Assembly (NCBI RefSeq): GCF_022921055.1
Contig: NZ_CP095061.1
Span: forward strand, 1,837,501-1,901,500
DNA length: 64,000 nt
From: Hymenobacter volaticus
Lineage (GTDB): Bacteria > Bacteroidota > Bacteroidia > Cytophagales > Hymenobacteraceae
Direction: 5' to 3'
This document shows positions 9,683 through 19,566 of the stretch, piece by piece. Position 1 is the stretch's first letter, and each line of letters begins with the position of its first letter. The position numbers and the translations under genes are program-made. The notes under the pieces were generated by a model that saw only the letters and a list, made by a program, of their open reading frames with translations, was not told the origin of the DNA and did no database searches.

Positions 9683-9746
9683 TCTCGCCTCAATAAGTTG
9701 CTGCGTAGAGACTTGCCTTGGCGGGATAAACCTCTAGTAATAATAC

Positions 9747-9793
9747 ACTGGCCGTTTTCTGAAGCCGCAATGCGGTGTAGGGGAACGGCCAGT
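9747..9793 (+). terminator. Terminator-like hairpin after valS
   Basis: ACTGGCCGTT (9747-9756) pairs with AACGGCCAGT (9784-9793), with an inner CCGCA/TGCGG stem. It is followed by a weak T-tract. It lies between valS and the oligopeptidase gene. Confidence 0.6.
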
Positions 9794-9914
9794 TTCTGCT
9801 AGCAGCAGTTGCAGGCAGCGCAAACATTTTCTGTTGCCGACGTTTCTTTTATTTCAACTTTCCTAAAACTGGCTTCAGGGGCGGCCGTACCCTTTTCGAA
9901 CCAGAACAGCCCGT

Positions 9915-11949
9915 ATGCTAACTCCACCCATTGCCACCCCCAAGCCCAAGCAAATTGCGTCCCCCACGGTACGCGTACCGATAATTACTATTGGCTCAAT
10001 GAGCGCGAAAATCCGGAGGTAATCGACTACCTGAAGGCCGAGAATGCCTATTTCGAGGAGCAAATGGCGCCAGTGAAAGAACTGCAAGCCGACTTGTTCA
10101 CCGAAATCAAGAGCCGCATCAAGGAACAGGACGAGTCGGTGCCGTATCGCGACAATGGCTACTACTACTACGTGCGCTACGAAGCCGGGGAGAATACCCG
10201 ATTTACTGCCGCAAAAAAGGCAGCTTGGAGGCCCCGGAAGAAGTACTGCTCGATGCCAACGCCATGGGGCAAGGAGAGGCTTACTTCCAAATTGGCGGCT
10301 TCCAAGTAAGCAACGACAACCAGCTGTTGGCCTTCAGCGTGGATACTGTGGGCCGCCGCATGTACACGCTGCGCCTCAAAAACTTGGCAACCGGGGAGCT
10401 ATATCCCGAACAAATAGTGAATACCGGCGGCGAAGCTGTATGGGCTGCCGACAACCATACGGTGTTCTACTCCAAGCAGGACGTAAACACGCTCCTGACC
10501 TACCAGATATACCGTCACCAGTTAGGCACCGACCCGGCGCAGGATGTGCTGGTATACGAGGAAGAAGACAACACCTTCCACATTGGCGTAAGCCAATCCA
10601 AGTCGCGCCAGTACATTTTCGTGCAGATGGGCAGCACTATGTCGTCGGAGACGCGCTACTTGGAAGCCACTAATCCGACGGGTACTTTCCAGGTGTTCCT
10701 GTCCCGCGAGGAAGACCATTTGTACGAGGTCGAGCACTTCGAAGACAACTTCTACGTGCTGTCCAACGATGGCGCGCCCAATTTCCGGTTGCTGAAAACG
10801 CCCATCACTGATACCAGCAAAAAAGCCTGGCAGGAAATAATTCCTCATCGGACCGACGTGTTTCTGGAAAATATGGAGCTGTTTCGAGACTACCTCGTGC
10901 TAGGCGAGCGGCAGGAAGGTTTGTTGCAACTGCGCGTGATGCGGTGGCAGGGCGGCGACGAGCACTACCTCAATTTCGGCGAACCCACGTACACGGCCGC
11001 CATCAGCATCAATCCCGAGTTCGATACGCAGGTGCTGCGCTACGGCTATTCATCCCTCACGACGCCTACCAGCACCTTCGACTACGACATGACTACCCGT
11101 ACCAAAACGCTCTTGAAAGAGCAGGCGGTACTAGGTGATTTTCGGAAGGAAAACTATGTGACCGAGCGGCTTTATGCCACTGCGCAAGATGGCACCCGGA
11201 TACCAATGTCCATCGTCTACAAGCAAGGCTTTCAAAAAGACGGGCGCGCGCCGCTGCTGCAATATGCGTACGGGTCGTATGGCATCTCCATTGATCCCAC
11301 CTTCAGCGCCGCCCGCCTGAGCTTGCTCGACCGAGGTTTTGCGTATGTTATTTGCCACATTCGGGGAGGGCAGGAACTCGGGCGGCAGTGGTACGAGGAT
11401 GGCAAGCTGCTCAACAAGAAAAATACCTTCTCCGATTTTACTGACTGCTCAGCCTATCTGATTCAGGAGCAGTACACCTCATCGGCCACATTATTTGCCG
11501 CAGGCGGCTCGGCGGGCGGTTTGCTGATGGGCGCCGTTATCAACTTGCACCCCGAGTATTACAAAGGGGTAGTAGCAGCCGTGCCTTTCGTGGACGTAGT
11601 AACTACCATGCTCGACGACACAATTCCGCTCACTACCGGCGAGTACGACGAGTGGGGCAACCCCAATGAGCAGCTCTTCTACGACTACATGCTCTCGTAC
11701 TCGCCCTATGATAACGTGCGGCCGCAAGCGTACCCGAACCTGCTCGTCACCACCGGTTTGCACGACTCGCAGGTGCAGTACTTTGAGCCCGCTAAATGGG
11801 TAGCCAAGCTCCGCGTCACTAAAACTGACGATAACCTCGTATTGCTGCACACCGATATGGAAGCGGGGCATGGCGGTGCTTCGGGCCGCTTCAAATCCAT
11901 CCACGACGCGGCACGTCAGTTTGCCTTCATGCTCTTGCTGCTGAAATAG
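9915..11949 (+). pseudogene. ptrB: Oligopeptidase B (S9A), broken by two frameshifts
   Basis: Serine oligopeptidase cutting after basic residues in short peptides; about 678 aa when repaired. It starts at ATG 9915 (MLTPPIATPK). Adding a C to the C5 run at 9961-9965 gives IASPHGTRTDNYYWLNERENPE. Adding a C to the CCC at 10197-10199 gives GENTPIYCRKKGSLEAPEE. Both joins reproduce the family sequence. The beta-propeller domain spans roughly residues 75-400. The catalytic domain carries the nucleophile Ser in GGSAGG, Asp in TGLHDSQV and His in [10 protein letters not shown] near-copy of the catalytic half lies 3.3 kb downstream. Both breaks are missing C bases in C runs, so a sequence error is the likeliest cause. 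Confidence 0.85.
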
Positions 11950-12022
11950 GGTGCTTCGCAGCTTGAGCAACCCTTCAAGTGCAGCTTATTGCCTCCTAAA
12001 CCGACATACTTTCGAAGATTTC

Positions 12023-12056
12023 AAGCGCCATCTAGCTGTAGAGTTAGGTGGCGCTT
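12023..12056 (+). terminator. Terminator hairpin after the oligopeptidase B gene
   Basis: AAGCGCCATCT (12023-12033) pairs with AGGTGGCGCTT (12046-12056), with one G-U pair and a 12-base loop. It lies 73 bp past the stop codon. Confidence 0.65.
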
Positions 12057-12606
12057 TCGATGTAAGCTTGGGTGTAGCGCTAAGTCTAGAAATCTGTATA
12101 CTATATTTTATTATCTATATAATTGATTATCAAGTATATGTGATTTATTTTTAAGTAATTAATGCCTTAAGAGTAAACATACTGTGGTTTTTTAAGTCAA
12201 TAAGACCAGTACAAGGATGTAAAGCCTTGAATGAAACTAAATCTGAAGGCCATTTAACTGAAAAACCGCTAGTTACCTCGCTACACCCTTCTAAAAATTG
12301 GTGCTTCAGACAAGCAACATTTATAGGATACGCAGGGTAAGCAGTACTGCCGAGCGTAGGAAATGAACCAGAGTGAGCATAGGCGGCTGACTTGACCGTC
12401 TGCATAAGCCGGCAAACAGGTGCACATTATTACTGAGGGTTGGAGCCACTAATTGCTCGGAACGGTGTCTGTGGCTCCGGTTGCTAGTTCTCACCGCCAA
12501 GTGAGGCGGACGAGAAGGAGTAACCCGACAAACAAGAAGATTCTCTTTACCAGAAATAAAACAAAGACCCAAGCGAGGACGCAGGGCAGTTGCAGTAGTT
12601 GATTGT
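12057..12606. other. Intergenic region upstream of the outer-membrane receptor
   Basis: No credible gene. Bases 12090-12160 are strikingly AT-rich. Bases 12442-12449 (GGAGCCAC) pair with 12471-12478 (GTGGCTCC), and the stem can extend by two G-U pairs, giving a moderately stable structure about 130 bp before the receptor start. This could be a 5' leader structure. I see no riboswitch family I can name. Confidence 0.4.
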
Positions 12607-15189
12607 ATGAAAAAGCTTTCCTTTCTAGTAGTACTTCTTAGTAGTAGCTATCTGGCAATGGCCCAGCAACCCGCCGGGACGGGTCGCCCGGCGGGTGGCC
12701 CCCCGGCTGGCGGACCACCCGCGGGTGGGCAGCGTCCGGCATTGGCCGGACCTGTGCAGCCGCAGCAAGGCAGTGGCCGTATCACGGGCACCATTACCGA
12801 TGCCGGAACCAAGCAGCCGGTGCCTTATGCTACTGTGGTACTGCTCAATCCGGCTACTGGCAAGCCCGTCGATGGTGCCGCCGCCGACGAAAGCGGTAAG
12901 TTCGCTGTGAGTAAAGTGGCAGCTGGTACTTATACCGTTCAGATCAGCTTTCTTGGGTACAAGTCGATTGACAAGCCGGGCATTGTCATCACCGATGCCG
13001 GCAACACTGTAGCTCTTGGCACAATTGCGCTGGCTTCGTCGGCGCAGGCGCTGAAAGAAGTAGTGGTTGAAGGCCAACGCGCGTTGGTGGAAGAAAAGGT
13101 TGACCGCACGGTTTATAACGCCGAGAAAGACGAAACCACCCGCGGCGGCGACGCCACCGACGTGCTCAAGCGGGTGCCCATGCTGTCGGTGGACTTGGAT
13201 GGCAACGTGAGCTTGCGTGGCAGCAGCAACATCCGGGTGCTCATCAACAACCGGCCTTCCACGATCTCCGCCAATAGCATTGCCGATGCGCTCAAGCAGA
13301 TTCCGGCTGACCAGATCAAATCGGTGGAGGTGATTACCTCACCTTCAGCCAAATACGACGCCGAAGGTTCGGGCGGTATCATCAACATCGTGACCAAGCA
13401 AAACAACTTGCAGGGCTTTACGCTCGATGCGCGCGGCAGTGGCGGCTTGCGTAGTGCCGACTTCGGCTTGAATGGCAGCTACCGCACCGGCAAGATGGGC
13501 TTCTCGCTCGGTGGTGGGGGCCGGGCGCAATACAACACCCCCGGCCGCTTCTCGAACGTGCAGAATACGTTTGATACGGATGGGACCTACTTGGCTCAAG
13601 CCACGCAAACCGCCAAAACGCGCAACAACAACCTGTTCGGCCGCTATTCGCTGGGCTGGGACTACGATATCAACAAGTACAACTTCCTGTCGGCTTCGGT
13701 GCAGCTAGGCGTGCGCAATGGCACCAACTACCAAGACAACCTACTGAGCGAATCGTACCGCCTTGACTCGTTAGGTAACTATCCGCTGAGCCGCAGGGAT
13801 GTGCGCAATGCTCGGACGCTGGATGAGTCGAACACGCTGGATCTGAACCTAAACTACACGCGCACGTTCGAGACGCCGCAGCAGGAGTTCAGCATATTGG
13901 CCCTCTACAGCCGCAACAATCGCACAAACAATTACACCAACGATATTCTCGAAAGCCTCGACCAGAACTCGAGTAGCCAACTTCGTAACCAGAACGACAG
14001 CTACAATCAGGAGATGACGCTGCAGTTCGACTACCAGATGCCGGTTGGTAAAAATCAGATGGTAGAAGTGGGCGCCAAAGACATCATGCGCCAGGTGAAC
14101 AGTGAGTACGCCACCTTCGCAGATGGGGTGCAAACAATAGGAACCAATTTGTCTAACACATTCACCTACGACCAAAATGTAGCGGCTGGTTACGCTTCGT
14201 ACACATTGGGTTTCCTGAAGAATTACACCGTGAAAGCCGGTGCCCGCTACGAATACACTACCATCGAAGCCAACTTCCAAGCCTCCGACACCGACGTTGA
14301 TATTCCTTCTTATGGCGTGCTGGTACCGAGCGTGAACTTGTCGCGCAAGTTTGCCAGCGGCAACACCCTGAAGGCCGGTTACAACCGCCGGATTCAGCGC
14401 CCTTCGCTGCAATTCCTGAACCCCAACCGGCAGGCCGCCAACCCTCTGAACATCACGCAGGGAAATCCGGAGCTGGATCCTGAATATACCAACAACTTCG
14501 AGCTAGGGTACAACACGTTCATCAAGAAAACCTCGCTCAACTTCTCGCTTTTCGCTCGTAACACGACCGGTTCCATTCAGGCAGTACGTACTAGCAGCCT
14601 CGATACCATCAAGACTACCTTCGACAACATCGGGCAGGAAAATGCTTACGGCGGCAGTGTATTCGCCAACGTTAACCTCAACAATAAGTTGACCCTTGGC
14701 GGCGGCTTCGATACGTACTATGCAGTGCTAGACAACAATCTGTCGGACCCTATTTTCCAGGCCAAAAACCAGGGTTGGGTGATTAGCGGCCGGATGCAAG
14801 GTAGTTATGCTTTCACCAAAGGATGGGGGCTGCAATTCTTTAGCTTCTACCGCGGGCGTCAGGTGCAACTCCAGGGCTACCAAGGCGGTTTTGGGGTGTA
14901 TAGCTTGGGTGTAAAGAAAGATTTCAACGAGAAGAAAGGCAGCATCGGGGTAGGTGCCGACAACTTCTTTACGCCGCGCAACAACATCCGCACCGAAATC
15001 AACTCACCCATTCTGGCCCAAAACAGCGTCAACGTACTCTATCGGACAGGTTTCCGTGTGAACTTAAGCTACCGGATTGGCAAGCTGACGACGGCGCCAC
15101 CTAAGCGCAAGAAATCAATCAACAACGACGACCAGAAAGAGGAGGGCGGCAACGACAGTGGTGGCCAGCAGGGCGGCGGGCGGCCCTAA
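12607..15189 (+). CDS. TonB-dependent receptor-like outer-membrane beta-barrel protein
   Basis: Outer-membrane receptor of 860 aa. A signal peptide (MKKLSFLVVLLSSSYLAMAQ) is followed by a Gly/Pro-rich linker (residues 21-55) and a carboxypeptidase-regulatory-like beta-sandwich (about 58-150, GTITDAGTKQPVPYATV). Next is a plug region (about 160-265, with IRVLINNRPS and SPSAKYDAEGSGGIINIVTK) and an OMP_b-brl_3-type barrel to about residue 825. The C-terminal tail is charged and Gly-rich and probably disordered. This class often imports peptides or metal complexes, or is exported with peptidases. Its position between two oligopeptidase B copies fits a peptide role, but that is inference. Confidence 0.85.
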   Translation: MKKLSFLVVLLSSSYLAMAQQPAGTGRPAGGPPAGGPPAGGQRPALAGPVQPQQGSGRITGTITDAGTKQPVPYATVVLLNPATGKPVDGAAADESGKFAVSKVAAGTYTVQISFLGYKSIDKPGIVITDAGNTVALGTIALASSAQALKEVVVEGQRALVEEKVDRTVYNAEKDETTRGGDATDVLKRVPMLSVDLDGNVSLRGSSNIRVLINNRPSTISANSIADALKQIPADQIKSVEVITSPSAKYDAEGSGGIINIVTKQNNLQGFTLDARGSGGLRSADFGLNGSYRTGKMGFSLGGGGRAQYNTPGRFSNVQNTFDTDGTYLAQATQTAKTRNNNLFGRYSLGWDYDINKYNFLSASVQLGVRNGTNYQDNLLSESYRLDSLGNYPLSRRDVRNARTLDESNTLDLNLNYTRTFETPQQEFSILALYSRNNRTNNYTNDILESLDQNSSSQLRNQNDSYNQEMTLQFDYQMPVGKNQMVEVGAKDIMRQVNSEYATFADGVQTIGTNLSNTFTYDQNVAAGYASYTLGFLKNYTVKAGARYEYTTIEANFQASDTDVDIPSYGVLVPSVNLSRKFASGNTLKAGYNRRIQRPSLQFLNPNRQAANPLNITQGNPELDPEYTNNFELGYNTFIKKTSLNFSLFARNTTGSIQAVRTSSLDTIKTTFDNIGQENAYGGSVFANVNLNNKLTLGGGFDTYYAVLDNNLSDPIFQAKNQGWVISGRMQGSYAFTKGWGLQFFSFYRGRQVQLQGYQGGFGVYSLGVKKDFNEKKGSIGVGADNFFTPRNNIRTEINSPILAQNSVNVLYRTGFRVNLSYRIGKLTTAPPKRKKSINNDDQKEEGGNDSGGQQGGGRP

Positions 15190-15225
15190 GTAGGTACCAA
15201 GCACTACAGCAACTTTCTTTGATCT

Positions 15226-15267
15226 AAAGCAAATTGGCGACGCATACATGCGTCGCCAATTTGCTTT
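15226..15267. terminator. Near-perfect palindromic terminator after the receptor gene
   Basis: 15226-15245 is the exact reverse complement of 15248-15267 around two central bases (20-bp stem). It ends in TTTGCTTT on the + strand. The open frame of the truncated peptidase copy begins inside this hairpin, so that frame is unlikely to have a natural start there. Confidence 0.8.
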
Positions 15268-16040
15268 ACAGCTCTTGGAAAATCCCGCTTTCTATAGTCT
15301 ACAAGAAAGGCTTCAAGAAGGATGGCACCGCACCCGTGCAGCAATACGCTTACGGGTCCTACGGCAACTCCACCAACGCCACGTTTAGTGTCGCGCGCTT
15401 AAGTTTGCTCGACCGGGGCTTCGCCTATGTCATCTGCTACGTTCGGGGAGGGCAGGAACTCGGGCGGCAGTGGTATGAAAATGGCAAGAAGCTGAACAAG
15501 AAAAACACCTTCACCGACTTCACCGATTGCTCTAAATACCTGATTGATCAGAAGTTTGCCTCGGCGGATAAGCTGTTCGCACAAGGTGGTTCGGCGGGTG
15601 GCCTGCTGATGGGTGCCGTAGTGAACCTGCACCCCGAGTACTACAAAGGGGTAGTGGCGGCCGTGCCCTTCGTGGACGTGGTAACCACTATGCTCGATGC
15701 TAGCATCCCGCTCACTACCGGGGAGTACGACGAGTGGGGCAACCCCAACAAGAAAGAGTTCTATGACTACATGCTCTCGTACTCGCCCTACGACCAAGTA
15801 CGCGCCCAAGCATACCCGAACCTGCTCGTCACCACCGGCTTGCACGACTCGCAGGTGCAGTACTTCGAGCCCGCCAAGTGGGTAGTCAAGCTCCGCACCA
15901 TGAAAACCGACGACAATTTGTTGCTCTTGCACACCGATATGGCTGCTGGCCACGGCGGCGCCTCCGGCCGCTTCAAATCCATCAACGATGTAGCCCGGCA
16001 ATATGCCTTTATACTTATGTTGTTGGGAGTGAAAGCTTAA
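15234..16040 (+). pseudogene. Truncated second oligopeptidase B: catalytic domain only
   Basis: From about base 15279 the sequence closely matches the last third of the oligopeptidase B at 9915-11949 ([15 protein letters not shown] versus IPMSIVYKQGFQKDG) and stays alignable to the stop. Ser (GGSAGG), Asp (TGLHDSQV) and His (AGHGGASGR) are all intact. The propeller and N-terminal two thirds are absent. The only upstream in-frame start is a TTG within the preceding terminator hairpin, and no promoter is evident. It reads as a remnant of a tandem duplication split by loss of its 5' end. Translation as a free catalytic domain cannot be excluded. Confidence 0.75.
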
Positions 16041-16056
16041 CCCGTAAATCGTCTCG

Positions 16057-16099
16057 CAATAAAAAGCCCCGCCATGACATGGCGGGGCTTTTTATTGCA
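16057..16099. terminator. Bidirectional terminator hairpin (19-bp perfect stem)
   Basis: 16057-16075 pairs perfectly with 16081-16099 around TGACA. The GC-rich core is flanked by A5 and T5 tracts on opposite sides. It separates the peptidase remnant (+) from the small membrane protein gene (-). Confidence 0.9.
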
Positions 16100-16127
16100 A
16101 AGAAGGGTATGAGTTCAGGCGCAAAAG

Positions 16128-16334
16128 CTAGTCACGCACCCTCAGGCTGTCTGGAACCGGACCACGGGTAGCGGCAACCAGTTGGTTTTGCAGTTGGAAG
16201 TTTACGGTCTCACAGTCTGAGAAGCGTTGTTCTGACTGTTTAAGAGCTTCTTCCAGTTTGTTGATGCGCAGGTATAGAAAAATGATGAGGCCTAGGGAGA
16301 TGAGCAGGGCACCAAGAGGCAGCACTTTGTTCAT
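16128..16334 (-). CDS. Small single-pass membrane protein with coiled coil
   Basis: A 68-aa protein starting MNKVLPLGALL. One hydrophobic segment (about residues 5-24, LGALLISLGLIIFLYL) is followed by a charged heptad-like region (INKLEEALKQSEQRFSDCE) that should form a short coiled coil, and a polar tail. An upstream ATG would add 27 residues with no such pattern, so 16334 is preferred. It lies just downstream of the E2 gene, on the opposite side from its promoter, so it may be read through from there. Function is unknown. It resembles LapA/YneF-like small anchors only in layout. Confidence 0.55.
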   Translation of the reverse strand: MNKVLPLGALLISLGLIIFLYLRINKLEEALKQSEQRFSDCETVNFQLQNQLVAATRGPVPDSLRVRD

Positions 16335-16426
16335 GAAGGGAATGGTTGAATGGGTACTTGTCGGATGGTTAACTGTTTCAGCGAATTGTAGAACAGCCAA
16401 CAATTCAACACACAACCCTGCAACAA

Positions 16427-17881
16427 TTAAATAGCCGTATTTGGGTCAAACTGCTCTAAATAATCGGCCACCTTGCGCACAAACATGCCGCCCAACGAGC
16501 CATCAACCACGCGGTGGTCGTAGGAGTGCGACAGGAACATGAATTGCCGCACGCCAATCAAGTCGCCCTGCGGGGTTTCGATGACGGCTGGCTTCTTCTT
16601 AATAGCACCCACCGCCATAATAGCTACCTGCGGCTGCATAATGATGGGCGTACCCATCACATTGCCAAACGAGCCGACGTTGGAAATGGTGTAAGTGCCG
16701 CCCTCTAGGTCTTCGGGCTTGAGTTTGTTTAACCGGGCCCGGTTGGCGAGGTCGTTTACGCGCTTACTTAGGCCGTTGAGGTTAAGCTGGTCGGCATTGT
16801 GAATCACGGGTACAATAAGGTTGCCGGAAGGCAAGGCTACGGCTACCCCAATGTTGATGTCGCGCTTCTTGATGATGTAGTCTCCCTCCACCGACACATT
16901 GATGTTGGGGAAATCCTGGATGGCGCGGGCAATAGCCTGAATGAAGATAGGCGTAAAGGTGAGGTTCTCGCCCTCGCGCTTCTTGTAGGCATCCTTGTTT
17001 GCGTTGCGCCAGTTCACAAGGTCTGTTACGTCGGCCTCCACGAACGACGTGACGTGCGGGGCAATCCGCTTGGAATCGACCATGCGCTGCGCAATCATCT
17101 TGCGCATCCGGTCCATTTCAATCAGCTCCTGGTTTCCACTGATAGATGGTACAGCCTTGGTTGCGGATTGGCTGCTGGCTGCGGGTTGTGGCGTTGCAGT
17201 TGCAGGAGTGGGCGCTGCTTGAACGGCAGGAGCAGCTTGCGGGGCGGGCGTGGCAGTAGCTGGAGCACTAGCTTCTGGCGTTGCCGGCGCAGGCGTTGGG
17301 GCCGCCGGTTGGGGTGCCGCAGCTTGCGCGACCAGGGGCTTTTTACCAGCAGCTACGTAGTCAAGAATGTCTTTCTTCGTGACGCGGTTTTCGCTACCCG
17401 TGCCGGGTAGGTATTCCAGATCGGCCATCGAAATACCTTCCTCGCGCGCAATGCTGAGCACGAGCGGCGAGTAAAAACGGCCCGGTTGCGGCTGCGCGGT
17501 GGGTTGCTCCGCAGTGGTACCAGGTTCAGGTATGTACGGAACTTCGGCTACGCCATTGTCGGGAACAGCAGGTGTTTCAGCGGAAGTGGAAGCAGGCGCT
17601 GCGGGGGCGGCCGCCGGAGTAGCGGTATCGGCTCTGGCTGGCTCGGTTTCCACAATGGCAATGGGTGCTCCTACCGCTACTACTTGGCCTTCTTGCACCA
17701 ATATCTCCTGCAACACGCCGGCCTGAATAGCGGGTACTTCGGTATCTACTTTGTCGGTTGCAACTTCCAGCACCGATTCGTCTTGCTCAATCGTGTCGCC
17801 GACTTGCTTGAGCCATTTCAGAACGGTGCCTTCCATGATACTTTCGCCCATTTTGGGCATCACCATTTCCACTCGTGCCAT
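16427..17881 (-). CDS. 2-oxo acid dehydrogenase E2 (dihydrolipoamide acyltransferase)
   Basis: Transfers the acyl group from the E1-bound intermediate to CoA in a pyruvate, branched-chain or 2-oxoglutarate dehydrogenase complex. The lipoyl domain spans residues 1-76, with the lipoylated Lys in EVATDKVDTEV. A long Ala/Pro linker is followed by a peripheral-subunit-binding domain (about 138-175, SPLVLSIAREEGIS), a second Ala/Pro/Thr linker, and the catalytic domain (about 255-484) with the active-site motif DHRVVDG. E1 and E3 genes are not adjacent, so the complex is undetermined. The sequence is closest in style to the Bacteroidota branched-chain/pyruvate type. 484 aa is normal. Confidence 0.9.
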   Translation of the reverse strand: MARVEMVMPKMGESIMEGTVLKWLKQVGDTIEQDESVLEVATDKVDTEVPAIQAGVLQEILVQEGQVVAVGAPIAIVETEPARADTATPAAAPAAPASTSAETPAVPDNGVAEVPYIPEPGTTAEQPTAQPQPGRFYSPLVLSIAREEGISMADLEYLPGTGSENRVTKKDILDYVAAGKKPLVAQAAAPQPAAPTPAPATPEASAPATATPAPQAAPAVQAAPTPATATPQPAASSQSATKAVPSISGNQELIEMDRMRKMIAQRMVDSKRIAPHVTSFVEADVTDLVNWRNANKDAYKKREGENLTFTPIFIQAIARAIQDFPNINVSVEGDYIIKKRDINIGVAVALPSGNLIVPVIHNADQLNLNGLSKRVNDLANRARLNKLKPEDLEGGTYTISNVGSFGNVMGTPIIMQPQVAIMAVGAIKKKPAVIETPQGDLIGVRQFMFLSHSYDHRVVDGSLGGMFVRKVADYLEQFDPNTAI

Positions 17882-18023
17882 GCGGTAGGGATAGGGGTTG
17901 TGTTAATTATTGGGTGGGGAGTTTTCGAGCTCAAAGGTAACCGAAAACCCGAACGCCAAGGGCGTCTACGTACCACTGATATACTAAGCTGCGCCGACTG
18001 ATACCTTGGTTGCTGTAGTAACG

Positions 18024-18171
18024 GTCATGCTGAGCTTATCGAAGCATCTCGCGTGCTGACGTTGTAGAGGTATTGTCATGCTGAGCGCAGCCGAAGCATC
18101 TCGCTCGTGTGGTAAACTCAGGTAGCATGGCAACCTCAGCACGCGAGATGCTTCGACAAGCTCAGCATGAC
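18024..18171. repeat. REP-like repeat cluster, family 1 (two direct, one inverted copy)
   Basis: Three copies of a roughly 37-base element beginning GTCATGCTGAGC and containing GAAGCATCTCGC: 18024-18060 (+), 18075-18112 (+) and 18135-18171 (-). Opposed copies can fold into a long hairpin. The same element recurs at 26356-26453 and, degraded, at 34043-34141. It sits between the E2 gene and cinA and encodes no protein. This pattern is typical of REP/BIME elements mobilised by RAYT transposases; no such transposase is in the window. Confidence 0.85.
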
Positions 18172-18202
18172 AGGAGGTGGGCTTAACTAAAACGTAGTGT
18201 TG

Positions 18203-19462
18203 CTACACTTCCTTTGGAATAGTTGGTAGATTCTGGCGTAGCAGGTTCAGCGCCATGGTGACGGTATACTCCACATTGAGCTGGCGGCCGCGGTTGAAAG
18301 TGAATTGGCGGCTAACAGTTTGATTGGCATCGGCGTAGGCAATGCAAATAGTGCCGACCGGTTTGGTTTCGGTGCCGCCGTCGGGGCCGGCAATACCGCT
18401 GGTAGCAAGGGCTACGTCAACGCCGAGCCGGCGGCGGGCACCTTCGGCCATTTCCCGGACGGTGGCTTCGCTCACGGCTCCGTGCGCAGCCAATGTTTCG
18501 GGCAGCACGCCTAGCTCCTGCATTTTTATGTCGTTGTGGTAGGCCACCACACTACCGCGGAAGTAGACAGAGCTGCCGGGTACACTCGTGATTTTGTGCG
18601 CGAGTAAGCCCCCCGTGCAGCTTTCGGCTGTGCCCACCGTCAAACTTCGTGCTTGCAGCATCTGGCCAACAGCGGCCTCGATCTTCACCTCACCTTCCGC
18701 GAAAATGTATTCGCCAATGGCTGCTCGTAACTCGGGCAACAAGGCTTCCATCCGCTGCCGCAAATGAGGCAACCCGTCATCGTGGCCCGTAAGGCGCAGC
18801 CGGACCCCACCTAAATAGGGCAGGTACGCCAGCTTGATATTCGGGGGCAGGGCGGTTTCCCAATTCGCTATTTTTTCAGCCAAAAACGACTCGCCTAACC
18901 CAATGGTCTGGACCACCACATGTTCGATGGGCGGCACCTGAAAGCGAGTTTGCAGCCGCGGCAGCACTTGCTCGGTCATCAGGTACTTCATTTCGTGCGG
19001 TACACCGGGCATGCTCACGAACACCGTTCCTGCGTCCTCAAACCACATACCCGGTGCCGTGCCTACGGCATTGAACAATACCTCACAGTTAGCGGGTACC
19101 ATGGCTTGCTGCCGGTTCACTTCGAGCATGGGGCGGTTGAAACGGCGAAATATGTCCTCGACGTGCGTGAGGGTGGGTTGATGCAGCACCAGTTCGCTGT
19201 GAAAGTAACGCGCCAGCACGTGCTTGGTGAGGTCGTCTTTGGTCGGCCCGAGGCCACCGGTGATGAGCACCACTTGGGCTCGTTGGCGAGCCAAGTCAAG
19301 CGCAGTTACAATTTCATCGGCACGGTCGGAAACGCTGGAAATCTGCCGGACACGCAACCCAATAGTGGCCAACTCTTGGCCCATAAAGGCTGAATTGGTG
19401 TCGATAACCTGCCCGTAGAGCAGTTCGTCGCCAATGGTCATAATTTCAACGTCGGGGAGCAT
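18203..19462 (-). CDS. cinA: CinA: competence/damage-inducible protein, NMN deamidase family
   Basis: Two-domain protein of about 419 aa. The N-terminal MoCF/MogA-like domain (about residues 1-170, EIMTIGDELLYGQVIDTNS and LITGGLGPTKDD) carries a predicted ADP-ribose pyrophosphatase activity in the family. The C-terminal CinA domain (about 255-415) carries the amidohydrolase motif GTAESCTGG with the catalytic Ser, and ATSGIAGPDGGT. It recycles nicotinamide mononucleotide in pyridine nucleotide salvage. The start MLPDVEIMTIG at 19462 is preferred over an in-frame start 24 codons upstream that would overlap the divergent gene's leader. Confidence 0.92.
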   Translation of the reverse strand: MLPDVEIMTIGDELLYGQVIDTNSAFMGQELATIGLRVRQISSVSDRADEIVTALDLARQRAQVVLITGGLGPTKDDLTKHVLARYFHSELVLHQPTLTHVEDIFRRFNRPMLEVNRQQAMVPANCEVLFNAVGTAPGMWFEDAGTVFVSMPGVPHEMKYLMTEQVLPRLQTRFQVPPIEHVVVQTIGLGESFLAEKIANWETALPPNIKLAYLPYLGGVRLRLTGHDDGLPHLRQRMEALLPELRAAIGEYIFAEGEVKIEAAVGQMLQARSLTVGTAESCTGGLLAHKITSVPGSSVYFRGSVVAYHNDIKMQELGVLPETLAAHGAVSEATVREMAEGARRRLGVDVALATSGIAGPDGGTETKPVGTICIAYADANQTVSRQFTFNRGRQLNVEYTVTMALNLLRQNLPTIPKEV

Positions 19463-19566
19463 GGGCATAAGGAAGAGGTTAGGATAGGAGAGGGAAATGG
19501 CGCAATTTGGTGCCACGACGCGTAAGACCACCACGAGGGCGGTCTGGTTTTAGTCTTTTATTTATT

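Noticed and set aside
10155..10673. Plus-strand 172-aa frame overlapping oligopeptidase B
   Set aside because: Shadow frame; the true reading passes through 10197-10199 with one added C into the conserved protein.
12151..12572. Minus-strand frames of 83-84 aa upstream of the receptor gene
   Set aside because: No signal, no domain-like pattern, overlap each other in different frames and cross a structured leader region.
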